A stretch of 64,000 nucleotides of DNA from contig JACATO010001080.1 in assembly GCA_018389105.1 (NCBI GenBank), positions 1 to 64,000 on the forward strand, read 5' to 3'. Source of the stretch: Nautilus pompilius. Lineage: Eukaryota; Mollusca; Cephalopoda; Nautilida; Nautilidae. This document shows positions 1-12,460 of the stretch, one piece after another; position 1 is the stretch's first letter, and each line of letters begins with the position of its first letter. The notes under the pieces are model-generated. The model was not told the DNA's origin. It saw only the letters and a list, made by a program, of their open reading frames with translations, and did no database searches. The position numbers and the translations under genes were made by a program.

Positions 1-1454
1 TGTCATTAAGGACAGGACACTGATTGGCAGTAACCACAAATGTCTAAGAGAACTTTTTTGTATTTATACCAGAAAATTGTGATGAAACTAGCAGACAGTT
101 TGCAAGTTTCATTTAAAAATAGTTGAAGATGATGCTACTAAATGGTTTAGGTATTTGGTTTGATTTGTTAACACTTATTCGTTTTTATTACTTTGTACTC
201 ACTTCTGAAATTGACATCCAAAACGAGCCCCATATCAACACTTATCAGGATAATCTTTCTACCATCAAAATTTCCTTGTTCATCTACAGAGTTGTTAACA
301 GATGCTAAGCCAAGTTTATGTACCACGAATTGTGTATTGTAAGGGCTATAGATTTTGCAAATGAGGGTGGCTTTTTGTTTTAATGTACAATCCTTTTTAT
401 AGGCACAGTTTTAAGAATAAATCCAGAGGACTCAGTTCTAACTTTGTACAGGCTTAACAAATCTCTCGCCATCACCCAACCAACACATCTGAGACACAAC
501 TTCCATCCTCGCTATCCAAGAAGTGCCTTGATGGTGAGGAAAGACTCTACTGCACATTGAAAAATGATGAATTATTCAACGGCTGAAGGCAAGTCCTACA
601 CTAAAGCCATGTCAGCACATTGGCTATCAAATGCAAAGATGGCTTTTCCAGCAATGAAATCATTAAGGCCAGCCACTTTGATGTCATCATGTCAACTTTA
701 ATTCTGCCTTTTCTGATGGGCAGGTTCTTGGATACTTCCATAAGCAAGCAATAATGGTGCATGGGTTATTCTAATAGTGATCAGGCCAAAGTTGGGAAAC
801 AGCACTCCCATGTTGGGATGAGCAATGAGTGGCAACTCCGACAAATCAAGCTTTTGATGCATAGTACTGTATGAAAGTGAATTAACCCATCCTCATCCAC
901 CTGCTCTACAGGTGAGTTCATGTTCTGAATAAAGCAAGAAGCAGAATCACCAAGTAATGCTCATAAAAGTATTTCATTTATACTACTGTACTAAAAATAA
1001 ATACAGAAATAAAGTGTTTTTTATGCAAAACAAGTGTCTTTTTTTTCCCTTTCGTACGTGTGTGAGTATAGTACCATGAACGTCTACTAAGATGTGTTGT
1101 TAATGCCAGTCCTGTATCATGTAGGGTCAATACTTCCAACATTGGCAGAACAATTTCCATTAGAACTCTTCATTTTTGGAGGGATAAAGCTCTGTTTACA
1201 GAAGAATTTATCCACAAATGATATTTAGCTTGGTTTAGCTATTACAAAGAGTCAGAAAGCCATTGTGGTTTATAAAAGGTCCCAGAAAATATCAACACGA
1301 TTGCTAAACAAAAGAGCCTACATCACACCACACAAAACATTTGGGGCTTGAGGAAGACCAAACAAGTTGCAGCTGATTGTACCTCTATACCTCCCAAATG
1401 GAAAGCCTGATGAACATGATTAAGTTGGAAGGGCCACCTACAATAAAATACTGC

Positions 1455-1810
1455 CAAGGCAGGTAACCCAGTGGTCAGACTACTGGAACCCTAAGATTGA
1501 GGGCCAGAGTTCAAATCTCAGTCAGAACCATCTTGGTATGATGTACATACCTCTCTGGCAAGGTTTCTTCTTCTCACCATTCTTTACTAGCCGGCCATGT
1601 AGGGTTCCTCAAGCTTCTCCAGTTTTCTCCCATATCTAAAAACGAAGAGTTCTAGTAATGTTTTCCAGTGCATTTTGGCGCGAAGGTTGACTGGCCTGCA
1701 CCCACCACTCAAGAATCACAGACTGTATACGGTTAACTACTTGGTCACTGCCACATCTCCCCCCCCCCCTTCTGGCTCATTATTGTGAGGTGTCCTTAGA
1801 CCTCAAAAGT
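1455..1810 (+). repeat. tRNA-derived SINE, copy 1
   Basis: Its head has a tRNA A-box-like stretch (CAGTGGTCAGACTACTGG) and a degenerate B box (AGTTCAAATCTC). Its body has TTCTCCCATATCT followed by GAAGAGTTCTAGTA. The same body recurs near 6.8 kb (minus), 61.3 kb and 62.9 kb, and in divergent form near 54.4 kb. A long C run lies in the 3' part. Confidence 0.6.
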
Positions 1811-1918
1811 CAGAGGAGGACGACTCTCCAAGAAAGAAAGGGTCGAGAGACACAGCAACTTCCCAGAATGTGGAAATTTATGATCCACAATATCCACACA
1901 GAAATGTTGTAGCAGCCA

Positions 1919-1940
1919 CATCAGAGAGAGAGAGAGAGAC
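1919..1940. repeat. (GA)n microsatellite
   Basis: A short uninterrupted GA run. Confidence 0.85.
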
Positions 1941-2775
1941 TCAGCATTTTAATTATCCAGAGATAAGATAATCAAGCTTTTCTGAACATCTGATTAAGCA
2001 TAAATCCAGCTAATTGTTATACGTAAAAGGCTTACAACAACAAAAATAATAATATTAATAATTAAACAAGTGTTTGGACACACTACTTAATCAATATAAC
2101 TACCTTTTAAAGTGCAGCTTTTAGTTGCTAATAACAACAAAAATCACTTTTGAGTTATAGAAAGTGTCAATAAGTACGCATTCTCTCTGCTTCCATTTAC
2201 ACAACGCCATGTGATGAAACACGCTTATTTCACCAGTTCTTCTCTATCCACATATTGAGATACAATGTCAACAAAAAAAAATCACACATTTCCCACCACC
2301 TAGTGGCTTGCTTTATGGATAATTAACTTTTTCCATAAACATGCCTTACAACTACTGACTGGACAAAATGCAAACTTCGTGAAATTTCCAACATTTAAAG
2401 AGAAAGGGTTGGATTTCTTACAATTCTGTAAGTAAAATTAAAACCCTGGAATACGCAGTTGTGCACTACATCCACTGACCTCAGTTACATTCCTTTGGTT
2501 GTTGATCAGAAAAGATCACAAGAAGAGATAAACTCACCCGACCGACTGGTGGCGTTCTATCAGCCACCTGATGGTTTTCATGCTTTCCTCCGTTTTTGAA
2601 TTTTGGTTCTAAACGCACCTTACATCAAAATGTACATAGATAAACTGATAAAAGCTGAGCCCCAACTTTTGAACCTCCACCCCCAACCTTTTTATGTTAC
2701 AGTCTGGTTTCTAACACCAGGGAGCAGCACAATTTTTACTTATCAGGAAAAGTAGGGAACTTTCTGGCTAACAGC

Positions 2776-2818
2776 AACAGAAAACACACACACACACACA
2801 CATTCTCTCTCTCTCTCT
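2776..2818. repeat. (CA)n followed by (CT)n microsatellite
   Basis: A CA run passes through ATT directly into a CT run. Confidence 0.85.
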
Positions 2819-2949
2819 CAAAATTATATGAAACAGTCATATAAAAATGCTTGTATCTGCTTTTTCAAAACTATTGTTAATAAAAATGCATTATTCCAAC
2901 AAAAAAACAAAATCTGGAGGAATATAAAAGCTTTAATTGTGGTGTTGCT

Positions 2950-3600
2950 ATCTCAAAGGATTTTTCATCAAAGTAGCTGCCTCTCATGTGAATAGTTGCT
3001 GCACACATTCCAGACATCCTGCCCAGTAACTTTTCAAAATATTGCCTTGTAAGTAATCCCTCCATTCTTTCTGTGAGTAGTTCCATTGCCGACTGACATT
3101 GGCTGAGTGTTTTTCCTTTGTTGTTCAATCTGGTTCATCCTGCACAAGTTCTGGAGTTTGAGGGGGTCCAAATTTTGGTTTTGAAAAGTCCCTTTGATTC
3201 TTTTGTAGCAAGATGTTGTGTATGAAGCTTTGCAGGGTGATTTGGATCATTGTCTTGCTGATGACACCCTGATAGAATTACATGGCAAGGAATATTGCAA
3301 TCTCTTTCATGAGAAGCCCCATCACTTTTCGTCAAATAACTCCATACATTTCCACCATTATGCTTCATTGTAAAGCCAACACAGCTCTCCACATAACTTT
3401 CTCCACCCTTTTCTGCTAATGCATCATCGCTAAGAACTAAATGTTTGAAACCTTTTCTCAGATAAACTCAGCACATTGTACCAATGTTCTAGTATTGTTT
3501 GGCAAAGTTAAGTGACATTTTCTTGTTACCATGTCTAATCAAGGAGCATACTCAGCCAATCAATCCAGCCTCTCTCAACCATCTTTTCATGGTAAAGGGC
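2950..3600 (-). pseudogene. Decayed Tc1/mariner-type transposase
   Basis: A cut-and-paste DDE transposase relic on the minus strand. Reading down from 3600: REAGLIG, then SDD in place of the S-D-E catalytic block, FTMKHNGGNVW, and QQDNDPNHPAKL, the characteristic second-Asp motif. After this the usual W-P-x-x-S-P-D-L-N-P block with the third acidic residue is scrambled. It closes with GRMSGMCAATI and GSYFDEKSF, the family's C-terminal signature. At least two frame changes and several stops show it is dead. Terminal repeats were not identified. Confidence 0.8.
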
Positions 3601-4189
3601 AAGGCGATGACTGCTGCAAACAAATTATGGTCAGAGGTTAAATTGGTTACCTGTCAGGAAATGGTTTGTTCTGGACCATTAAACCCACAGCCTACTTTCC
3701 CATTCTGTACTTTTCTCTTTCTTCCTCGGCAATTTGACTTCATTCAATGAATGGATGTTGGTACACCAACCTGTGTGTGACTTCAACTTCCTTCACAACT
3801 TCCCATTGGCAGCAACCAGATTTATGAAAAGCAGTAATGGATGCTAGGCTCGTTTCATGAAAGTTCATTCTCAGGTGCCAAGAATGAAGCAATAGCAGAC
3901 ATAAATAATGAGATCCATTAACATTTCATGCATAGCATAAGCTAACAATTATTCAAATTAATAGTAAAGAAAAAAACTATACAGAATGAACAAAATTCAA
4001 TATTCATAGAAATAATTCCCAGGTCCATAATTATGTAAAAAAACAAAAAGAAAAGAAAGAGGAGAAACCTGATAACATTATTAAAGTTAACCCTGGCTGA
4101 CATGGTTTATCGGAGTCTTAATGTTTGTTTTTGGCGAAATGATGAATTTTCATTAACAATAAAGTGATGATAAACCAAATACCAGTGCG

Positions 4190-4224
4190 TGTATGTATAA
4201 ATATACATACATACATACATATAT
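4190..4224. repeat. (ATAC)n/TA-rich microsatellite
   Basis: Four to five CATA repeats flanked by TATA-rich sequence. Confidence 0.7.
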
Positions 4225-6033
4225 AGTTGTTGACAAATTATACCTGTCTAAAAATATAGAAGAACCAATTGCTTGTACCAAACGAGCCAAACATTTATTT
4301 CCTTTGAAAGGCATACATCTTGTCTTCATTACTCACCCCATCATTAGAAAGGAAAACAAAAACACATCTTGAAATGAAATGCTAGAGCACAGTAATGAAT
4401 ATAGGGTGCTTCTTAGTGATTTTTTTTTGCTTTTTCAGGGAGGAGAGAGTATTCATTTCTTACTGAGGTGGCAGATTTTTTTCCTTTTTTAAAAAAACAC
4501 CCACCAACCCTTATTTTTAGGTGTCTAAAAAACACTGTACGAAGTTCGCTAATTAATACTTCAATACCAGTGTAATTTGTCCTCGCAGCAGCTCAGCTGT
4601 ACTACAAGTATTCCTGTGCGCTTATCTTTATATTGATGATTCAGCAATCACAATACTGACACTGACACCTCCGCGCGAAGTCCACGAGGATGCCACAGTT
4701 TTTCTTAAAAGGAGCCAAAGCCCCTACTAGACTGGAACCGAGCCGAGCGTGCCATTTGTTGTTCCTATTATCAATGTTCGCCAGACCAGGCACCCAAAGA
4801 AAGCCACTTTCCGCCCCAGAACCACTGAAGGGTGTCCTCCCAACTGAACAATCGGCAGATTGTTTGCTGACAAAAGCTGAGCTGAGCAAATCCATCGCTG
4901 CGATCCCTTCAGCAGATCCTTGATAAAAGATAAATAATAAGCACGCCCCAACCCCAGATATATGGCGAGATCAAAAGAGATACTTAGACATTTAATCTTA
5001 GCTGATCCTTGGCGACTGAAAACTTGAGAAGATGAACATGCTATACTACACTGAAGGCTTAGAACCTGTTTTTCCGAAATGCATCGCCGTCATCACTTCA
5101 ACGCTGCGTTTTTAAAATTATAAATTCTCTCTTATTTTTACAATGCAAGAAACTTTTTTTCAGATGGCCATAAATTTAATAAAGCAGGGGGGATATAAAA
5201 CAGGAATTAAAAACGTCAGACTTAAAATTATGTGGAAAAGGAATTTAAAGCATAGAGGGGGTCCAAATTTTTGGTAAAGTTATTAGCTCCAGCTCTCTTT
5301 GTCCGTATGATTGTTTTTTTTCTTAATATCTCAACAAACTCACATAATATGAAACCTGTCGACAGCTTCAACTACTCCATCAGACTTTGTTCTAACCTTA
5401 AATCTAGGCCCCTTCCCCCACCTGAACCAGGAAAGGATTAATTAGCTAGCATTTATATAATCTCTTAGACTAGTGGATAGATTAATTATTGAGATAACTG
5501 ATAGTGTCCACTGCACAATCTCTCCCATCACCCTACAACACTCTCTCTATCTCTCTCTCTCATGCTCTCTCTATCTCCCTCCCTCCCATTCCTTACAGCT
5601 CTGCTTTTAATAACAGATACCTGCTGAAAAACCACCAACTATGTAATTTTTGACAGAAACCAGGATTCCCACCAGATGGCACATCTTGGAACCTCAGCAA
5701 ACCAATGACAGAAGGGACAACCAAAAAGGCCATAAGGGTTGAGAGTTCTAAGGACCTTGCAGAGCATATCCTGAAAACATTTAGTATATATAGCCCCTGG
5801 ATATCACTTTTTAGCTCCCCTCAATAACCTTTTGATAAGAAATCAAAACATGTAATGAAGGAGAGGTTTTTTTCCCCCAATGTATTTTGAATTCTCTCTC
5901 TCTCTCTCTGTGTGTGTGGGGAGGGGAAGGACAAAGCAAAAATATTTTATCCAGGCTTTGTGTACAGTCTGCCCTTACCAGGAATGAAAGATGGCAGAAT
6001 GGTAAGTGCATCTTGGGATTTCTGCTATATACA

Positions 6034-6063
6034 GTAGAGGCCAAAATTATTGCATCCCTTTGT
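6034..6063 (+). repeat. Solitary Tc1-like terminal repeat
   Basis: ACAGTAGAGGCCAAAATTAT followed by TGCATCCC resembles the terminal inverted repeats of Tc1-like elements (ACAGT...CAAAATTATT). A similar end is at about 46.81 kb. No matching inverted copy was found nearby. Confidence 0.45.
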
Positions 6064-6136
6064 TTTTAAGCAGAATATTGACTGTTTTTTTTTTTTTGTG
6101 TGTGTGTTCCAATGGAAAATTGCATGTTAACATAAT

Positions 6137-6195
6137 AAAGACAATTAACTATTACCTTGATATTCAAAGGACCAAGACAATAGTTAATTGTCTTT
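6137..6195. repeat. Perfect 17-bp inverted repeat
   Basis: Arms AAAGACAATTAACTATT (6137-6153) and its exact reverse complement (6179-6195) enclose a 25-base loop. It sits about 100 bp from the Tc1-like terminal repeat, so it may be part of a non-autonomous transposon. Confidence 0.75.
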
Positions 6196-6744
6196 AATAT
6201 CTGCCTTACAAATTTTTAATACAAGTAATGCAGTCATTTCTGGTGATGCTGCCAAAGAGTAATAAAGCAGTAAGCTTCAGTAATTGCTTGGGCTAAAAAA
6301 TACATAAATGATAAATCTGAAACAAAACAAATGGCAAAGAATTACATTATTATAAATACAATTTCCCCCCTATTTTAAGTTAAAGGGGAAGGCAAGACCT
6401 GTGGTCTAAATAATAACCCTTGCAACAATGAAAGAAAGACAGATTTAAATAGGATAGCTTACCAAACTGAGTTGAACTACTGAAGCTTGTTGACAAAAGG
6501 AAAATTCCAACAGTATGAGGAAAGAAGATGAATCTTTCATTGCTATACACGTTTTAAAATGAACCTTCTTATACTTAAAAAAAAAGACAAATGCTTTTGT
6601 TTTACCTACTTCTCTTTGAGAAAACATTAGTAAATTTTATACAATTTGTAATGTTTTTCTGAGCTTCCAAATAGTAAATCAGCAACTAAGACACCACAAG
6701 CAAAAGGAACCAAAAATGAATCTTGTCACACTCTTCTCCCAGTC

Positions 6745-7010
6745 ATGGGAGTTGCGGATCCCTCTCTTGGTTACAAGACGGAATGTATGCTTACATACAG
6801 AGTGGGTGGGTTGCATGACCAATTCTCAGCACGAGAAGGGTCCAAGAGTGAAAATCCCAACTCTTCATTTTTAGATGCAAAAAAGAAACTGGAGTATCTG
6901 GAACCCACACGGCCCACCGGTGAAGAAGACAAGTCAGAACCGACTGGGATTTTAACTTGGGCCCTCAGGCTTGGCGGACCAGTAGTCAATCACCTGGCGA
7001 CAGCGTAGCA
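6745..7010 (-). repeat. tRNA-derived SINE, copy 2
   Basis: Reverse orientation. The minus strand has a GTGATTGACTACTGGTCC-type head near 6985, and the body motif (TTTGCATCTAAAAATGAAGAG type) lies near 6860-6885. The apparent plus-strand reading frame is a by-product. Confidence 0.55.
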
Positions 7011-8558
7011 AAACTTCTTAGAAAATTGCGACTGCAAAAATGACACTAATCTATCATAACTGTAATAATATTCAGAGGGATTTATTTCTGCAATGATGCA
7101 ACAGGAAAATGGACATTCTTTCTTACCTGGGTTTTCAAAATTGATTATTAATGTTATACTATTAACAAACATGCAAACGTGGTACATTTTTATTTCCAGA
7201 GTAGAGTAGCACAGGATAATAGGGGAGTTTTCACTCAAACCAATTACGAATACCTTCCTGTGGGGCACCTTTATCCCATAACAATAGAGTTCCAACAAAC
7301 ACTAAATGAGAGAACAATTTGACAAAGAGATGACTCATATGAGGGCCCTCCCTCCCTTCCCATAGTGCCAAACCCTGTCTGACCACTACTCCATACTTTG
7401 AATGTGTATTGCAACCAAAATTATAACATCCTGAAGAGAATGGACAGAGAAGACAACAGCATTTATCACAATTTTTTAAAAAGATAAACAGTTAATGAAA
7501 ATTCTTCACTTTCGGTGAATACCATGTGAAAGAGCAAATAAGAGATAAATACCGTGCAAAGATGATTCTTTATGGCAGTCATTAAGATGACTGTTCACAA
7601 AACTATGGCTGCAATTAATACCATATCAGTGTTGCAAGGCTGAAACAAGGAACTACTGTGATCTCCCGCTTATCTGAGTGTATATGTACACACGTGTTCA
7701 AGTTATTTTAAAGAACATCAAAGACAACAAGCTGACTAGCCAGGAGAAAATAAACCAGATTTTCAGTGTTGAAATCTAGGATTTACTTTCAGATTTATTT
7801 GAACTGTGTGCTGTATTTAAAGAAAGCATAATCCATAAATAAGGGTATGCAAAACAGATGGTTGGTTGTTGCTTCTTCTAGTGTGCTCTATCATATTATT
7901 TCAGTTGAAAACCCAAAACACTAGCCAGCCAGAGAAAGGGTTCCCTGGCAACAGAACAAATGGTTGGGGGATACACTGAAATAATCTGACTACCACTACC
8001 CTAGTAAAGGAACTCTTTTGATAAGAAGTACAAGATCAAAATGCTTGGAGGTTAAACGTGGAATGAGCCAGTGCGCCAAAGCAGCAAGAGAAACTGATAT
8101 GATTGGCTAAACAATGTACATGACTTATGAAACCAAACTGCTAATTAGTAGGCATGCTACATGTCACCATCCCATTAAATAAAAAATAAAAAAAGGATAT
8201 TCTTGTAGATAAAAAGTTAAGTGCCTTCATAAGGTTAGTTAATATTAAAGAAAAGAAACCTTTAAAATAACTGGGCTGAGTTATTAACGTAGACAATAAC
8301 GAACCGGCATAACACAGTTAATTCATTTTTACTTCTTAATATCAACAGAGAAACATGAGAATTTTGTTACAAAGAAGAATGAAACAAAAGGCTTCCTTTA
8401 GATTTCAGATGGCAAATTTACTGTGATGGCTGGTCTCGGCTGGCTGATGGTCTCGGCTGGCTGATCAGCAGAGCTCAACATAATTACCTTTAGAAAAAAT
8501 ATCTGAGGATCTGGGTCAGGCACTCAAAAGTAGATGAATGATAAGGTGTCCATGATTG

Positions 8559-8569
8559 GGGGGGGGGGT
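8559..8569. repeat. poly(G) run
   Basis: About ten consecutive G. Similar G or C runs recur at about 1760, 13.67, 22.14, 22.55 and 61.35 kb. Confidence 0.7.
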
Positions 8570-10399
8570 TCTCTTGACTTTATCAAAGGACCACCAGATG
8601 AAAGTAGTGGGTTCAACAAAGTGCAGAATTCCTAGATGTGGCTTAAAGCAGACATACTTCTGCAACACTAAACAAAACTGTTCAATGGGAAGCCTTCTCT
8701 AAGGAGAGAGCAGAGTTAACAATGTAGATTAGTTCCTGGGAGAAGGCTATTCATGATCCTTCCTAACAGGTGTTCAAAGATGGTTATCATATATATATAT
8801 ACTACACTGGCAGAGCCTATCTAAAAAGGCAAGCTGGACGAATTATAAAATCTGCCAACATCTCTCATCAATGTTGCTTTTCTTTTTCGTTTAATTTAAA
8901 ATAAAGAATAAAACCTGAAAACAGTATTTCTTTTGAAAGAATCTGAAAAATAAATAAGTTAAATTTTTAATTTTGATGTTAACCACATGACTCAAGACAT
9001 GGCAGATTAAATGGATATTAATAGCACTTATACAAATACTCAGTCAAGAAGCAAATTCTGAAGCCCTTTAACTATACCCAATTAAGTCTGAAACAAAAGC
9101 TTATTTTTCCCCTGAACAACTTTTCTAGAGGTGCAAATGAGGTCTTCTGCCAAAAGTAAATTCATAAAAATTCATTCCATATTAATTCCGTACTGGCAGA
9201 ACAAATGTTGTTCTCATACGTTTTGGTATGGAACATAGATATGAAATGCCTGCCATATCACTACCTTCAGGAGTTTCCACGTGCTTATGGACCCATTCAA
9301 GAGGAATCTTGGATAAAAGCTCATTGGTCTACTGAAATAAACCAGCCTTTTGTAATCAAAGGGGAAGGAACACACTAAAATCCATGCCCAACAAAATAAG
9401 GTAGATGCTGATCGTTAACGAGTTGAAAGCAAATGACAGTGACGTTACTCAGAACATGGTCTTAGAGCTTTCGCAAAGACACAAATGTTGTTGTTGTCTT
9501 TATATCTTGTTCTCAGAGTCCAGATTACAGTTTGTTCAATCAGGAGATGCTGGTACACTAACTAGCTCCAATCTCCCCGCTCCATGACAGTATGGAAACT
9601 CCCAAGGTAACTAGTAACACTTAATTCATTCACATAGTGACCTTTTGACCACTGGATCATCATTCAAATACGGCAATGTACACAAATCCAGAGACATGAT
9701 ACATAGCACAACCAACTACCTCAATGCCAAGCCCAGCCATTTATGATATACACTAAGAAACTAAAACATGGTTTCAACAGAAAACTCAAGTTCAAAAGCA
9801 TTAGTAAGTATAAACGAAAAATTAATTAAAGATAACTTCAACTTACTAGACATGTAATTTTAAAATGTTGCATACCCCAAATTGACTGCATAAAATATGG
9901 GGAGATAACCTCAAATGAACAAGCATAATTAGAATTTTTTCATCAATTAAATTAACTGTGTAATATAAAAGCTGCAAGAGAAAATATCTTCAAATCAGTT
10001 CAGACTTATAATTCTAAATATTTGCATTAGTTATATTGCCTGCATAAAAATAAAAAGGGGAAATAACTTCAATTATCAAATTGATAATAAAACCTTTTAC
10101 GCAGATGGTCTCCTCTTTGTTATTTCACGTGGAAAAGGGTTAAAATAAATAAATATCTAATAAACACTTTGTCTGCCTGGAGAATGAATAACAATTTTGC
10201 TAAGTACTTTCTCAAAAAGTCTAAATTATTCATATAGCTACAAGCCCATTGTTTACACAATAATAGATGTATTTGTCTAGGTTCACATCATTCTTTAAAT
10301 GCCGGTAGCCAATATTTCGTAAGAATTATTTTTTCACCAAAATATCTTCCTTTATGCGTGATGAATTATTTTTATTGGTAGATCTACAAATATTGTTAC

Positions 10400-10495
10400 C
10401 AGTGTGTGTGTGTGTGTGTATGTGTATGTGTGTGTGTATGTGTGTGTATCTGTGTGTATGTGTGTGTGTATGTGTGTGTATGTGTGTGTGTACAC
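10400..10495. repeat. (GT)n microsatellite, interrupted
   Basis: GT repeats with scattered TATGT interruptions. The cysteine/valine-rich open frame across it is an artefact. Confidence 0.9.
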
Positions 10496-10571
10496 ACGCA
10501 AAGAAACATGACTCATCCAGTGTTTACCTGTGACAATGATAATTTTTTTGTTTGTTTTGGGATGTTAAATA

Positions 10572-10637
10572 CAATATTATTACTATTATTATTACTATTA
10601 TTATTTTTTTATTATTACTATTATTATTATTAATAAG
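10572..10637. repeat. (TTA)n microsatellite
   Basis: ATT/ACT trinucleotide repeat with a poly(T) interruption. Confidence 0.85.
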
Positions 10638-10884
10638 TAGAATGTGTTCACCATATGTCATTTCAATTAGCACTCGCTCACTGTGATTTCCTTTTTTCCG
10701 ATTTCATTTCATATTGTTTCATACCGCATCACGTTCTCTGTCTCTAGGTACAGATTCTCGCAGTCCAACGAATCCGCGCTGTACTCATCCGTGACACATG
10801 AGTAAACAAACACGTTGTGATGAAAACCGCCAGTTAGGGATACTACAAAGACATCTCCACAACGAAGACATACAGTTCTCCCTT

Positions 10885-11042
10885 GTCCATATGCTCTCTC
10901 TCCATCTCTCTCTCTCTGTATTGACGACATCTCTCTCTCTCTATCCATCTCTTCTCTCTCTGTATTGACGACATCTCTCTCTCTCTATCCATCTCTCTCT
11001 CTCTATCCATCTCTCTCTATCCATCTCTCTCTCTCTCTCTTT
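10885..11042. repeat. CT-rich minisatellite with TGACGACAT units
   Basis: CT runs are separated by ATCCAT and by TCTGTATTGACGACATCTCT, a unit related to that of the 22.74-23.25 kb array in the same orientation. It marks the right end of the low-CpG left block. Confidence 0.8.
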
Positions 11043-11174
11043 TCTTTCTACAATAAGAATCCATTCGCTCTTTAATTATAACAGAAACCTGGAGAGGGGG
11101 TAGGTATCCCTTTAAATGCTAATACTTGTTTATAAAGTTTTTTGTCAAGAACGTCAGGTTTCTTTCCGGCGATG

Positions 11175-11234
<60 letters not shown>
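11175..11234. repeat. (AAT)n microsatellite
   Basis: About 19-20 uninterrupted ATA repeats. Poly-Leu and poly-Tyr frames here are artefacts. Confidence 0.95.
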
Positions 11235-11803
11235 CAAGAAGGGCATTAGAAGTCTGGATGAGGAGAGAGTGAGGCAGGGAGGGAGTTGGGAAGGGGATGG
11301 CTGGGACAGTGTCAGTGGAAACCAAACATTGTTACCGAGAGCTCGGTTTGCAGTCTCTCCCTGCAGCAGCAGGACAAACCCAACAACCTTACATCGTCGT
11401 GTAATCGATGCGTGCGTTGGTGGTACATGCAGGAGGAGGAGGAAATACACCAAGAGCTAAGCCACGCCAGTGTCGGACTGCAATCTCCATGACAACCCCT
11501 GTCAACGTGAGTCACAATGTAGCTACCAATATGCCGTAGTAAGAACGAACGAGGCAGATTTTTTAAGGGGAAAAAGGGAGGTGGGAGGAGGGGGAGGAGG
11601 AGGAGGAGGGGATAGACGCAACAAGTTTGGTTCTTGTTTGTTTTGCGATAACTCAGAAGGTCCGGAGCCAGTCGTCGGTCGCTATTGGTAACCTGTTCCT
11701 TCGTCTCGCGGCGGGACGCGCGGCACCGGTCGGTCGGGGGCCGACTCCCGGTGGCTGGTTGGGGGAGGGGGGTGGGGTGGGGAAGGAAAGCATCTCGCCT
11801 TAC

Positions 11804-11861
11804 CTAGCAGGATGATCCTCACGTCCCTGTGCCGAAACAACTTCGTCCAGATGTGCCCCAT
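11804..11861 (-). CDS. First coding exon of an ARF/ARL-family small GTPase
   Basis: ARF/ARL proteins are N-myristoylated membrane-traffic GTPases. This exon reads MGHIWTKLF, then RDVRIILL and one base of the next codon, followed by a GTAAGG donor. Gly2 (the myristoylation site), an amphipathic N-terminal helix and R-I-x-x-L just before the P-loop are the family signature. The first P-loop-side Gly falls at residue 20, the same spacing as in ARF6 (24 in ARF1, from family knowledge). The start context GCGACCATGG is strong. The next exon should begin by completing Gly and reading L-D-x-A-G-K-T-T. I did not find it between 1 and 11803, so the first intron may be long or extend past the left edge. 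The subfamily is undecided (ARF6-like or ARL). Confidence 0.7.
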
Positions 11862-12460
11862 GGTCGCTGCTGCTGCTGCTGCTTCCCCGGCTTCGGCAAA
11901 GAGGAGAAGGAACCTATCACGCATCCATACCCGCGGGAGAGGGTCAGGGTTGTTGTTCCTCTGCGAGTCCCCGGGTTATTCTCTCTCTCTCTCTTTTTTC
12001 CCGTCTCTCCCCCACCCCCGACTTTTCCTAAACCGGCGACGTCGCCGTCGTCCCGCAGCCGCCCTCTCGAACCTCGTCGCGCGACATCTCGCTCGCTCTG
12101 AGCCCCCTCCCGTCGTATCACTCCGCGGCGGGTGGGAACAACAACAGCAGCCTCCTCCGTCTCTCTCTCTCTCTCTCTCTCTCCTCCCTCTCCCCGAGGG
12201 GGGGGGGAGACTGATGAACGGCCTGAACGCGCTCTCCTCGCTTCCGATTGGCTGTCGGCGAAGCGGAAGTCAATAGGTGTAAATGCCGGTCCGAACGTCA
12301 TGCTCGTTCAGGGGCCCGGCCGGACCCGACCGTCGCTCTACAAGTTCCTCCTGCATCTACGGGCCGTGGTTCCAACTCCCGTCCGTAATCGAAGCGGATC
12401 GATCGCAGGTGGGTGAACCGTAAGGACGGGATACCTGCCCCCCCCTCATCAGGGAGGGGT
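11862..12460 (-). promoter_or_regulatory. CpG-rich promoter and 5' UTR region of the ARF/ARL gene
   Basis: This is the densest CpG block in the window, directly upstream of the ARF/ARL start. Near 12244-12253 it has an inverted CCAAT (AGCCAATC on the minus strand), and about 15 bp away the ETS-like CGGAAGT. No TATA box is obvious. A CAG run and a GA/CT-rich stretch lie in the presumed 5' UTR. Open frames here on both strands are composition artefacts of GC- and CT-rich DNA. Confidence 0.55.

Larger units (their letters stand above)
1..11803. other. AT-rich, CpG-poor non-coding stretch; probable intron/flank of the ARF/ARL gene
   Basis: Apart from the repeats and relics listed separately, I see no supported exon. 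Frames at 4641-4951 overlap on both strands, lack a convincing splice donor and match no family I recognise. Low CpG resembles the transcribed ELYS region on the right, so this is plausibly gene body continuing past base 1. Confidence 0.4.

Noticed and set aside
540-900. Minus-strand reading resembling a 2-oxoacid dehydrogenase acyltransferase end
   Set aside because: The similarity (around NFGLIT and YGSIQEP) is too weak and needs a frame shift. Key catalytic blocks are not visible.
4641-4951. Three overlapping 74-84 codon frames
   Set aside because: They lie on both strands in a small GC-richer patch. None has a recognisable domain or clear splice sites, and ARF/ARL motifs are absent.
8030-8110. 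Possible pogo/pipsqueak-type helix-turn-helix (RGMSQCAKAARET)
   Set aside because: It is a single short match with no further transposase blocks.
10406-10633. Cysteine/valine-rich 75-codon frame
   Set aside because: It is a translation of the GT and TTA microsatellites.
11812-12301. Long open frames on both strands (154-160 codons)
   Set aside because: They lie in GC- and CT-rich promoter DNA, overlap in opposite frames, and are dominated by R/S/P/G. Only the short ARF/ARL exon in another frame is supported.
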